A stretch of 8,213 bases of DNA, from assembly GCA_947173915.1 (NCBI GenBank), contig CAMWGZ010000048.1, positions 1-8,213 of the forward strand, read 5' to 3'. This document shows, piece by piece, positions 1 to 6,281 of the stretch. Position 1 is the stretch's first letter. The number at the start of each line of letters is the position of its first letter. The translations under genes were made by a program, and so were the position numbers. The notes beneath the pieces are model-generated. The model ran no database searches and was not told where the DNA came from. It was given only the letters and a program-made list of their open reading frames with translations. This DNA comes from an uncultured Alistipes sp. GTDB lineage: Bacteria; Bacteroidota; Bacteroidia; Bacteroidales; Rikenellaceae.

Positions 1-496
1 CCAGTTCCGCCAGGAACCGCTCCCCGCGCTCGAGCAGCACGGCCAGCAGCTCGCCGTCGAAAAGCCCCTCGACGCAGAGATAGCCCCGCCCCGACTCGAC
101 CCGCCCGGGGAAGAAGCGGTCGCCGTAGTAGAGCAGCGCGAAGTCCATACCGTCCAGCGAATTGAGCGTGCGGTGCACGTAGCAGTAGGGCCGGCCGGAG
201 GCCGTTATCAGATCCCGCACGACCGCCTCGGTCTCCACCCCGTAGAGTCCCACCAGCGGCATCGCCATGCAGTCGAGCAGCTCCGCCGCCCGGCCGACCT
301 TCGCCCGGTAGCGCGCCCCGTCCCAGCGCAGACAGCCCTGCGGCGTGTAGTCGGAATCGTCGTAAAAAAGCGCCGGAATCGTGTCGTAGAGGCGGTCGAG
401 ATCGCAGTAGGCGAACCCGATGCGCTCCTGCGCACGGAGCGTCCCGCCGCCGAAGAGCAGCAGAAGCAGCAACGCAAAAAGACGGCACGGATTCAT
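1..496 (-). CDS. Secreted endonuclease/exonuclease/phosphatase-like protein (C-terminus cut off by window edge)
   Basis: A 165-residue N-terminal part is visible; the gene continues past base 1. Translation from the ATG at 496 gives a clear signal peptide: MNPCR, six leucines and a phenylalanine (residues 9-15), then GGGTLRA with likely cleavage after A22, so the product is exported. The rest resembles the EEP (DNase I-like fold) proteins common in Bacteroidota. CDLDRLYDT (31-39) lines up with the usual YNVENLFDT, DYTPQGCLRW (49-58) with EFTPEG..W, VGLYGVET (82-89) with the family's GLCEVEN, and GMDFALLY (116-123) with GIDVALLY. Several residues that are usually conserved differ: the first-strand Asn is Asp32, and the strand normally ending in NHWPSR reads AVLLERGE (152-159). 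It may therefore be a non-catalytic member. These family motifs are recalled, not searched. It follows radC after 191 bp on the same strand, and I see no convincing promoter of its own. Confidence 0.72.
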   Translation of the reverse strand, partial: MNPCRLFALLLLLLFGGGTLRAQERIGFAYCDLDRLYDTIPALFYDDSDYTPQGCLRWDGARYRAKVGRAAELLDCMAMPLVGLYGVETEAVVRDLITASGRPYCYVHRTLNSLDGMDFALLYYGDRFFPGRVESGRGYLCVEGLFDGELLAVLLERGERFLAEL

Positions 497-687
497 CGCA
501 CGAAATCGAAAAAAAGATTATCCATCAAAAGAGAGCCCCACACCCGCAGTCCGGACCTGCTCCGCAGCGGCACCCCGCCTCCGGGTCCGATGCCGGCCTC
601 CCGAAGTCCCCTCCCCGGCAGCGGCGCACAGCGCCAGCGTGCAGCGCTTCGGTGCGGAGCGAAAGAGCGTCGGCCCCGCCCGCACGG
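497..687. other. Intergenic gap between radC and the EEP-like gene
   Basis: This 191-bp GC-rich spacer holds no recognisable gene. A short perfect hairpin (GGCGC-ACA-GCGCC) lies near 621-633, but no T-run follows it on the minus strand, so it is not a convincing terminator. The 30 bases upstream of the EEP-like start are A/T-rich, as expected for a Bacteroidota leader, but no TAnnTTTG box with a correctly spaced TTTG is present. Whether the EEP-like gene is co-transcribed with radC cannot be decided from the sequence. Confidence 0.5.
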
Positions 688-1332
688 TCAGTCGAGCAAT
701 CCCGCCCGACGGAAGCTGAAGTCGCCCGAACGGGCGATAATCAGGTGGTCGAGCAGCCGGATATCGAACAGAGCGGCCGCCCGGGCGATCTTGTCGGTCA
801 GGCTCTTGTCGGGACCGCTGGGTTCGGCCGCACCCGAGGGGTGGTTGTGGACCAGAACGATCTGAGTGGCCAGCAGCTCCAGCGCACGCTTGACGATGAG
901 CCGGTGATCGACCACCGTACCCTGCACGCCGCCCTGGCTGACGCGCAGCCGCTCGATGATCCGGTTCGAGGAGGTCAGGAACAGACACCAGCACTCCTCG
1001 TAGGTCATCGACTCCATCCGGGGACGGAACATGCCGACCACGTCGTCGCTCGACCGGATCGTATCGGTCGCTCCCGCCTGCTCCTCCAGGACGCGGCGGC
1101 CCAACTCCACCGCCGCACGCAGGCGCACGGCGCGTTTCAGCCCCATGCCGCCGGCCATGCGCAGACGCGCCAGATCGACCCGTCCCAACTCAGCCAGACT
1201 GCCACCGAGACTCTCCAGCAGGACGGCAGCCAGTTCGGGCCGCCCGCCGTCGTCGAGCACCAGCCCCAGCAACTCCCCGTCGCTGAGCGCACCGGCACCG
1301 CGCGCCGCCAGACGATCGGCCGCCTCGCTCAT
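688..1332 (-). CDS. radC: RadC family JAMM-domain protein (UPF0758)
   Basis: This 214-residue protein belongs to the RadC family, once linked to DNA repair but without an agreed function. The N-terminal part (residues 5-80) matches the RadC helix-hairpin-helix region: RLAARGAGALSDGELL at 7-22 and AGGMGLKRAVRLRAAVELGRR near 60-80. The C-terminal half is a JAMM/MPN metalloprotease-like fold with its zinc motif intact: His162-Asn-His164, then Ser172 and Asp175 (HxHx7SxxD), with Glu112/Glu113 at the start of the domain. It ends in SFRRAGLLD, close to the family's usual SF..EGLL. The start at 1332 was chosen because its ATG overlaps the rnc stop as ATGA and because homology begins there; an upstream in-frame extension to 1584 only reads through rnc in another frame. 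It is likely translated by coupling to rnc. A role in DNA repair should not be assumed. Confidence 0.93.
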   Translation of the reverse strand: MSEAADRLAARGAGALSDGELLGLVLDDGGRPELAAVLLESLGGSLAELGRVDLARLRMAGGMGLKRAVRLRAAVELGRRVLEEQAGATDTIRSSDDVVGMFRPRMESMTYEECWCLFLTSSNRIIERLRVSQGGVQGTVVDHRLIVKRALELLATQIVLVHNHPSGAAEPSGPDKSLTDKIARAAALFDIRLLDHLIIARSGDFSFRRAGLLD

Positions 1333-2123
1333 GACACGCCGCGCTGTTGGGGCCGATAGAGCCGGTCCATCCTGTCGAGCAGGTCGCCGCAAGCCTCGTC
1401 GCTCAGCGCTCCCGACACCGAGCCGGCCGCATGCTGCTCCGCCTCCTTCTTCGACTCGCCCACACCGCGTCCGACACTCATGCCGTCGATGATGACCGTC
1501 GCTTCGAAGACGGGATGCGCCGAAGAGTAACCCGCCCCGTGCACCGTCTCGAAGACGATCGTGCGGTGGGTCTTCTGACACCACTCGATCAGCCGGCTCT
1601 TGAAGTCGGTCTCCTCTCCGGTCAGGGAGTCGATATTCAGATGACGATAATATATTCTATTGATAAGCAATCTATTGACAAACTCATAGCCCTGATCGAG
1701 GTAGATCGCCCCGATCATCGCCTCGAACGCATCGCCGTAGATGTGCTTCAGGTTGGCTCCGCCCGTCGAGTTGGAGATCACGTAGCGGTCCAGTCCGATC
1801 GTGTGCGCGATGGCGTTGAGCGACTGGCGCGACACGATCTTCGAACGCAGCTGCGTGAGGAACCCCTCCTGCTCGTCGGGAAATTCGATGTAGAGGTAAT
1901 CCGACGTGACGGCCTCGATGACGGCATCGCCCAGAAATTCGAGCCGTTCGTTATTGATGTGCCGCCCGTCGGGTAAAACCAAAGAAGCTGACTTGTGAAT
2001 CAAAGCCAGCTTGTAGAGTTCGATGTTGTGCGGAACGAATCCGAACAACTCGTCGATAATACGAAAATACTCCTTGTCCTGTCCGTAGTTTCTCCTTACG
2101 GTACGCCTCAGGAAATCGAACAC
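1329..2123 (-). CDS. rnc: Ribonuclease III
   Basis: This 264-residue enzyme cuts double-stranded RNA, maturing rRNA precursors and processing structured mRNAs in the cytoplasm. The endonuclease domain covers about residues 15-165 and carries the family signature NERLEFLGD at 58-66. The metal-binding acids align by spacing with those of E. coli RNase III: Glu59, Glu62, Asp66, then Asp131 and Glu134 in YGDAFEAMIGAIYLD. A double-stranded RNA-binding domain follows at about 173-239, starting DFKSRLIEWCQ and ending in the helix GESKKEAEQHAAGS. An N-terminal extension of about 15 residues (MFDFLRRTVRRNYG) and a short charged tail make it longer than the E. coli enzyme (226 residues). The gene lies 15 bp after fabF and overlaps radC by four bases, so it is most likely read from the acpP promoter. 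A small AT-rich patch (about 1640-1690) encodes the LLINRIYYRHLNID segment. Confidence 0.97.
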   Translation of the reverse strand: MFDFLRRTVRRNYGQDKEYFRIIDELFGFVPHNIELYKLALIHKSASLVLPDGRHINNERLEFLGDAVIEAVTSDYLYIEFPDEQEGFLTQLRSKIVSRQSLNAIAHTIGLDRYVISNSTGGANLKHIYGDAFEAMIGAIYLDQGYEFVNRLLINRIYYRHLNIDSLTGEETDFKSRLIEWCQKTHRTIVFETVHGAGYSSAHPVFEATVIIDGMSVGRGVGESKKEAEQHAAGSVSGALSDEACGDLLDRMDRLYRPQQRGVS

Positions 2124-2138
2124 GACGGGAAGATCGTT

Positions 2139-3386
2139 TTAGATTTTACGGAAAATAACCGTCGAATTGTGACCGCCGAATCCGAACGTATTGCTCATCG
2201 CGCACTTCACGTCGCGCTTCTGCGCCTTGTTAAGCGTCAGGTTGAGTTTCGGATCGATCGCCGGATCGAGGTTCTCGTTGTTGATCGTCGGAGGAATCAC
2301 GCCGTGCGTGATCGCGAAGATGCAGGCCAGCGCCTCGACAGCTCCGGCGGCACCCAGCAGGTGGCCGGTCATGGATTTGGTCGAGGAGATGTTCACGTCA
2401 TATACGTGATCGCCCAGCACCTCGTGCACGGCCTTCAGCTCGGGCAGGTCGCCCGCAGGGGTCGAAGTGCCGTGAACGTTCACGTAGTCGATATCCCCGG
2501 CCTCGATGCCCGCATTGCGAATGGCATCGCGCATCGACTTGATCGCACCCTTTCCTTCGGGATGGGGCGAGGTAAAGTGGTAGGCATCGGCAGAACGGCC
2601 GCCGCCGACCATTTCGCAATAGATCTTGGCTCCGCGCGCCTTCGCGTGCTCGTACTCCTCCAGAATGAGCGCGCCGGCACCCTCGCCGATCACGAAGCCG
2701 TCGCGGTCCACGTCGAACGGGCGCGAAGCGTGCTGCGGATCGTCGTTGCGGGTCGAAAGCGCCTGCATCGAGTTGAAGCCGCCCACGCTGGGCTCATTGA
2801 CGGCAGCCTCCGAGCCGCCGGCGACCATCACGTCGGCCGCGCCGTAACGGATGGCGTTGAACGAGTCGATCAGGCCGTGGTTCGACGAAGCGCAGGCCGA
2901 TACCGTACAGTAGTTGGGACCCATGAAACCGTATTTCATGGAGATGAAGCCGGCTGCGATGTCGGCGATCATGCGCGGAATAAAGAATGGGCTAAACCGA
3001 GGAGTACCGTCTCCTGCGGCATAGCCCAAACACTCGTCGAAGAACGATTTAAGTCCTCCGATACCCGAACTCCAGATCACGCCGATCTGCTCCAGATCCT
3101 CCTTTTCGAGATCGAGTCCCGAATCCTCGACAGCCTGCGTGGCCGCGATCAGAGCATACTGCGTAAAGAGGTCGTACTTACGCACCTCCTTGCGATCGAA
3201 ATGCTGGGTCCAGTCGTAATTCTTTACTTCGCAAGCGAACTTCGTCTTAAATTTCTCGGCATCGAAATGAGTAATCGGCGCAGCACCGCTAACTCCCTTT
3301 TCGAGGTTGGAAAAGAATTCCGCAACATTATTGCCGATGGGGTTGATCGTACCGATACCCGTCACGACTACTCGTCTCTCTGTCAT
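2139..3386 (-). CDS. fabF: 3-oxoacyl-[acyl-carrier-protein] synthase II
   Basis: This 415-residue thiolase-fold enzyme performs the decarboxylating condensation of acyl-enzyme with malonyl-ACP that lengthens fatty acids in the type II pathway. The catalytic residues are all visible: nucleophile Cys165 in TVSACASSNHG, His305 in VNVHGTSTPAGD, Lys337 and His342 in SSTKSMTGHLLGAAGA. The glycine-rich gating loop FGFGGHN is at 401-407. The Cys-His-His triad separates it from CHN-type FabH, and the length suits FabF; FabB is a less likely alternative. The start MTERRVVVTGIG is the usual FabF N-terminus. Its substrate carrier AcpP is encoded 42 bp upstream and rnc starts 15 bp downstream, so the three are very likely one transcript. 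The leader (TTAAATATTTGAACT before the ATG) has no Shine-Dalgarno sequence, as is normal in this phylum. Confidence 0.98.
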   Translation of the reverse strand: MTERRVVVTGIGTINPIGNNVAEFFSNLEKGVSGAAPITHFDAEKFKTKFACEVKNYDWTQHFDRKEVRKYDLFTQYALIAATQAVEDSGLDLEKEDLEQIGVIWSSGIGGLKSFFDECLGYAAGDGTPRFSPFFIPRMIADIAAGFISMKYGFMGPNYCTVSACASSNHGLIDSFNAIRYGAADVMVAGGSEAAVNEPSVGGFNSMQALSTRNDDPQHASRPFDVDRDGFVIGEGAGALILEEYEHAKARGAKIYCEMVGGGRSADAYHFTSPHPEGKGAIKSMRDAIRNAGIEAGDIDYVNVHGTSTPAGDLPELKAVHEVLGDHVYDVNISSTKSMTGHLLGAAGAVEALACIFAITHGVIPPTINNENLDPAIDPKLNLTLNKAQKRDVKCAMSNTFGFGGHNSTVIFRKI

Positions 3387-3428
3387 AGTTCAAATATTTA
3401 AGATTACCGTTCGGGAAAAAGTCGCAAA

Positions 3429-3665
3429 TTATTTCTTGTGAGATTCGATGTAGGAGATGGCATCGCCAACGGTTGCGATCTTCTCCGCATCCTCGTCAGG
3501 AATCTGGATATCGAAAGCCTTCTCGAACTCCATGATCAGCTCAACGGTGTCGAGCGAATCGGCTCCGAGGTGGTTGGTGAAGCTAGCTTCCGGCGTAACC
3601 TCCGACTCTTTAACGCCCAATTTGTCAACGATGATCTCGACAACTTTTGCCTGTACTTCTGACAT
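3429..3665 (-). CDS. acpP: Acyl carrier protein
   Basis: This 78-residue acidic protein carries growing acyl chains on a 4'-phosphopantetheine arm during fatty-acid and lipid A synthesis. The attachment serine is Ser37 in the conserved [10 protein letters not shown] motif, where helix II begins. The rest follows the family pattern: an N-terminal helix ([17 protein letters not shown]), [35 protein letters not shown], and a final helix ending in SHKK. Length and charge are typical of housekeeping AcpP, not of a polyketide carrier. It is the first gene of the operon and lies directly before fabF, whose product acts on it. Its codon use and GC content are visibly lower than in neighbours such as radC, in keeping with high expression. 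The leader is AT-rich, and the nearest promoter box faces it at 3732-3739. Confidence 0.98.
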   Translation of the reverse strand: MSEVQAKVVEIIVDKLGVKESEVTPEASFTNHLGADSLDTVELIMEFEKAFDIQIPDEDAEKIATVGDAISYIESHKK

Positions 3666-3731
3666 AACTTTAAGTTTTTAGTGAAACAATCAATTATAAA
3701 AATCAGTAATTCTTTCTTTCAAACAATCGCA

Positions 3732-3739
3732 CAAAAGTA
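3732..3739 (-). promoter_or_regulatory. Candidate -7 promoter box for the acpP operon
   Basis: On the minus strand the sequence reads TACTTTTG, a full match to the Bacteroidota -7 consensus TAnnTTTG. Transcription would begin near 3725, giving acpP a leader of about 60 bases. No TTTG lies 19-21 nt upstream on that strand (the nearest, at 3771-3774, is 31 nt away), so the -33 half is missing or degenerate. It is the mirror image of the box at 3753-3760. Confidence 0.5.
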
Positions 3740-3752
3740 ACAATTTTTTTAT

Positions 3753-3760
3753 TACTTTTG
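3753..3760 (+). promoter_or_regulatory. Candidate -7 promoter box for pepE
   Basis: TACTTTTG matches the Bacteroidota -7 consensus TAnnTTTG on the plus strand. A start of transcription near 3766-3768 would give pepE a leader of about 65 bases. No TTTG is found 19-21 nt upstream, so the -33 element is weak or absent. It forms one arm of the inverted repeat shared with the acpP box. Confidence 0.45.
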
Positions 3761-3830
3761 ACATTACAACCAAAGAATTTGACTCCGCCGGGCGAACCGA
3801 CACAAGCAATTATTTTAAAATCAACATACT

Positions 3831-4532
3831 ATGAAGCTGTTACTGATTTCCAATTCGACCAATGCGGGAGAGCCTTACCTGCAATACCCGATGCCCCGCA
3901 TCGACGCATTCCTGGGTGCGGTCCGCGAGGTGGTCTTCGTCCCCTACGCCGCCGTTACCTTCTCTTATGACGAATACGAGGCCAAGGTCCGCGCCCGCTT
4001 CGCCGAGGCCGGTATCGAGGTGCGCTCCGTCCACCGGGCGAAGGATCCCCGGCGCATGATCCGCGAGGCGCAGGCCATCTGCATCGGCGGAGGCAACACC
4101 TTCGCCCTGACCCGCAAAATGCAGGAACAGGGGCTGATGAAGGCCATCCTGACGAAGATCAAGGCGGGCACCCCCTACATGGGCTGGTCGGCCGGCAGCA
4201 ACGTCTGCTGCCCGACGATCTGCACGACCAACGACATGCCGATCGTCGAACCGGAGTCGTTCAAGGCCATCGGTGCCGTGAAATTCCAGATCAACCCCCA
4301 CTATCTGGATGCCAATCCCGAGGGACATGCCGGCGAGACGCGCGAGCAGCGCATCCTGGAGTATATTCAGGCCAACCCGCGCCGTTACGTGGTCGGCCTG
4401 CGCGAGGGGTGCATGCTCCGCTACGAGGAGGGCAAGCTGGAGCTGATCGGCAACCGCCCCATGCGCATCTTCAAGAAGGGCATCGAGCCTTACGAGGTGC
4501 AGGCCGGCGACGACCTGTCGTTCCTGCTCTGA
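3831..4532 (+). CDS. pepE: Alpha-aspartyl dipeptidase, peptidase family S51
   Basis: This 233-residue cytoplasmic serine peptidase splits dipeptides with an N-terminal aspartate (Asp-X) and so helps recycle peptides. The nucleophile Ser120 sits in the nucleophile-elbow motif MGWSAGSNV. Asp135 (TTNDMPIVEP) and His157 (FQINPHYLD) complete a triad whose numbering matches that reported for Salmonella PepE (Ser120, Asp135, His157), and the length agrees with that enzyme. Other family segments are the start MKLLLISNSTNAGEPYL and ICIGGGNTFALTRKMQ at 83-98. The ATG at 3831 gives the standard N-terminus; the ORF opening further upstream is in another frame. There is no signal peptide. The gene is divergent from acpP and is followed by a strong hairpin terminator, so it is probably transcribed alone. 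Cyanophycinase-like S51 proteins are the main alternative, but the close PepE match makes that unlikely. Confidence 0.96.
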   Translation: MKLLLISNSTNAGEPYLQYPMPRIDAFLGAVREVVFVPYAAVTFSYDEYEAKVRARFAEAGIEVRSVHRAKDPRRMIREAQAICIGGGNTFALTRKMQEQGLMKAILTKIKAGTPYMGWSAGSNVCCPTICTTNDMPIVEPESFKAIGAVKFQINPHYLDANPEGHAGETREQRILEYIQANPRRYVVGLREGCMLRYEEGKLELIGNRPMRIFKKGIEPYEVQAGDDLSFLL

Positions 4533-4572
4533 GAGAAGGCGTCGCAAGTACTACAAATAATAAATAGGTATC

Positions 4573-4614
4573 GGCCGGTTTCGGAATGATCGAAGTTCCG
4601 GAACCGGCCCTTTT
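4573..4614 (+). terminator. Rho-independent terminator after pepE, inside the yraN leader
   Basis: A 14-bp stem is formed by GGCCGGTTTCGGAA (4573-4586) and TTCCGGAACCGGCC (4596-4609), with one G-U pair and a 9-nt loop. It is followed by C and four Ts. It lies 40 bp after the pepE stop, and the stem ends nine bases before the yraN ATG, so yraN translation would start at the foot of the hairpin. Confidence 0.82.
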
Positions 4615-4618
4615 CATC

Positions 4619-4984
4619 ATGAACGACACCACCCGCATCGGCAACGACGGCGAAGAGGCCGCCGCCGCATGGCTGCTCGAACAAGGCTTCCGACTGCTCC
4701 GCCGCAACTGGCGGGCGGGGCGTTACGAGCTGGACATAGTGGCCGAAAAGGAGGGCACGCTACACATCGTCGAGGTCAAAACCCGCCGTCGGGAGGGGCT
4801 TACCTCGCCCGAAGAGGCGCTCGATGCCCGGAAGGTCCGCGCCCTGGTCTCGGCCGCCCGCGCCTACCTGCGCCGCAACCCCCACCGGGGCGAGGTGCAG
4901 TTCGACCTGATGGCCGTCGAGACCCGCCCCGGCGAGGCCCCCGAACTCCGGCTGATCGAACATGCCGTCGAACTTCACTGGTAA
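4619..4984 (+). CDS. yraN: UPF0102 (YraN) family endonuclease-like protein
   Basis: This 121-residue protein belongs to the small, widespread UPF0102/YraN family, which has a restriction-endonuclease-like fold and no settled cellular role. The pattern is clear: IGNDGEEAAAAWLLEQGF at 7-24, LLRRNWRAGRYELDIVA at 26-42, and HIVEVKTR at 49-56. Glu37, Asp39, Glu52 and Lys54 give the PD-(D/E)xK-type set (E-x-D...E-x-K), so a metal-dependent nuclease site looks intact. The usual GEIDLI reads YELDIV here. The ATG at 4619 was chosen because homology begins just after it; the in-frame ATG at 4586 lies in the stem of the pepE terminator. No promoter is recognisable between pepE and this gene, so it may depend on read-through. 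Its stop codon abuts the -33 element of the waaA promoter. Confidence 0.92.
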   Translation: MNDTTRIGNDGEEAAAAWLLEQGFRLLRRNWRAGRYELDIVAEKEGTLHIVEVKTRRREGLTSPEEALDARKVRALVSAARAYLRRNPHRGEVQFDLMAVETRPGEAPELRLIEHAVELHW

Positions 4985-5016
4985 TTTGGCCGTTCGGGCA
5001 AAAAATATTACTTTTG
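4985..5016 (+). promoter_or_regulatory. Bacteroidota-type promoter for waaA
   Basis: TTTG at 4985-4988 and TACTTTTG at 5009-5016 are separated by exactly 20 nt, matching both halves of the consensus TTTG-N19/20-TAnnTTTG. The first element begins at the base after the yraN stop codon. Transcription should start near 5022-5024, giving waaA a leader of about 26 bases. Confidence 0.85.
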
Positions 5017-5048
5017 TGACCGCAAACGAACGCACAACACGACAACGG

Positions 5049-6281
5049 ATGTGGTTATATAATTTAGTAGTGGCTCTCTACGCACGAGTCATCGCGCTGG
5101 CTTCGTTCCGGCACCGGAAAGCCAGGTTGTGGACCGAAGGGCGCAAAGACCTTTTCGAACGCATGAAGCGGACGATCGACCCCGAGGCCCGCATCGTCTG
5201 GATCCACGCCGCCTCGCTCGGCGAATTCGAGCAGGGCCGTCCGCTCATCGAGAAGATCCGCCGCACACATCCCGAGTACAAGATCCTGCTTACCTTCTTC
5301 TCCCCTTCGGGTTACGAGATCCGCAAGAACTACGATCAGGCCGACTACATCTTCTACCTGCCGATCGACACCCCCCGCAACGTCCGCCGCTTTCTCGAGA
5401 TCGCCCATCCCGAGATCGCCGTATTCATCAAATACGAATTCTGGCTCAACATGCTCGGCGAGCTGCGCCGCCGCGCGATCCGCACCTACATCGTCTCGGC
5501 GATCTTCCGCCCCGACTCGATCTTCTTCCGCCCCTACGGCGGACTGTGGCGCACGGCGCTGGAGAGCTTCGACACCATCTTCGTGCAAAACGACGAATCG
5601 CGCACGCTGCTGGCCCGGCTGGGCTTCGACAACGTGATCGTCTCGGGCGACACCCGCTTCGACCGGGTGGCCGAGATCGCTACCGCAGCCAAAAAGATCG
5701 AACTGATCGACCGCTTCAAGGGCGACAGCCGGCTGCTGGTCGCCGGATCGACCTGGGGACCCGACGAGGAGCTGCTCATCCGGCTGATGAACGACAACCC
5801 GTCGCTGCGCTTCATCGTCGCCCCGCACGAGATGGAGGAGGGACGCATCGAGCGGCTCCTCGCCGCAACGCACGGGGGCGGTATCCGCTACACCCGCTGC
5901 ACGCCGCAGACCTCGTTCGCCGAAACCCGGCTGCTCGTACTCGACACGGTGGGCATCCTCTCCTCGGTCTATGGCTATGCCGACTGGGCCTACATCGGCG
6001 GAGGTTTCGGCATGGGCATCCACAACACGCTCGAAGCGGCCACATTCGGTCTGCCGATCGCTTTCGGCCCCCGCTACGAGAAGTTCAAGGAGGCCTGCGA
6101 CCTGGTGGCCCTCGGAGCCGCTGCGCCGGTCCGCACCTACGAGGAGCTGCGCGACTGGTTTGCCCCGCTTCGCGACGACGAGCAGGCACGCCTGCACGCC
6201 GCCCGCGCCGCCCGCGCCTACACCGCCTCGCATCAGGGGGCGACGACGCTCATCCTCAGTACGATCTTCTCGGAGAAATAG
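5049..6281 (+). CDS. waaA: 3-deoxy-D-manno-octulosonic acid (Kdo) transferase
   Basis: This 410-residue GT30 glycosyltransferase adds Kdo from CMP-Kdo to the lipid A precursor, making the inner core of lipopolysaccharide on the inner face of the cytoplasmic membrane. Residues 4-20 (YNLVVALYARVIALASF) form the usual N-terminal membrane anchor. The acceptor domain holds IHAASLGEFEQ, where Glu59 corresponds to the proposed catalytic glutamate, then FFSPSGYEIRKN, IKYEFW (127-132), SAIFRPDSIFF and GDTRFDRV (200-207). The donor domain holds AGSTW (232-236), APHE (258-261) and GGGFGMGIHNTLEAATFGLP (317-336), followed by FGPRYEKFKEA. Length is close to the E. coli enzyme (425 residues). The ATG at 5049 is preferred over an in-frame ATG at 4962: the latter lies inside yraN and upstream of the promoter, while 5049 gives the standard N-terminus. 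Whether it adds one or two Kdo units cannot be read from the sequence. Confidence 0.96.
   Translation: MWLYNLVVALYARVIALASFRHRKARLWTEGRKDLFERMKRTIDPEARIVWIHAASLGEFEQGRPLIEKIRRTHPEYKILLTFFSPSGYEIRKNYDQADYIFYLPIDTPRNVRRFLEIAHPEIAVFIKYEFWLNMLGELRRRAIRTYIVSAIFRPDSIFFRPYGGLWRTALESFDTIFVQNDESRTLLARLGFDNVIVSGDTRFDRVAEIATAAKKIELIDRFKGDSRLLVAGSTWGPDEELLIRLMNDNPSLRFIVAPHEMEEGRIERLLAATHGGGIRYTRCTPQTSFAETRLLVLDTVGILSSVYGYADWAYIGGGFGMGIHNTLEAATFGLPIAFGPRYEKFKEACDLVALGAAAPVRTYEELRDWFAPLRDDEQARLHAARAARAYTASHQGATTLILSTIFSEK

Larger units (their letters stand above)
3732..3760. repeat. Perfect 9-bp inverted repeat between acpP and pepE
   Basis: CAAAAGTAA at 3732-3740 and TTACTTTTG at 3752-3760 are exact reverse complements, separated by an 11-bp A/T-rich spacer. 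Each arm contains a -7 promoter consensus pointing outward. The layout therefore fits two divergent promoters sharing one short core; it could also be an operator for a dimeric regulator. Confidence 0.7.

Noticed and set aside
1656..1678. Direct repeat TCTATTGA, 15 bp apart, in an AT-rich patch
   Set aside because: It lies in frame within rnc and encodes ordinary RNase III sequence; too short to suggest an insertion or recombination site.
2921..2941. 8-bp inverted repeat (CCATGAAA / TTTCATGG, 5-nt loop) inside fabF
   Set aside because: It codes for conserved FabF residues (MKYGFMG) and has no T-run; most likely a chance product of the codons.
1995..3401. 468-codon open frame on the plus strand opposite fabF
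   Set aside because: It is the antisense shadow of fabF: low-complexity Arg/Val/His-rich translation, no family motif, while the minus strand encodes a complete FabF with all catalytic residues.
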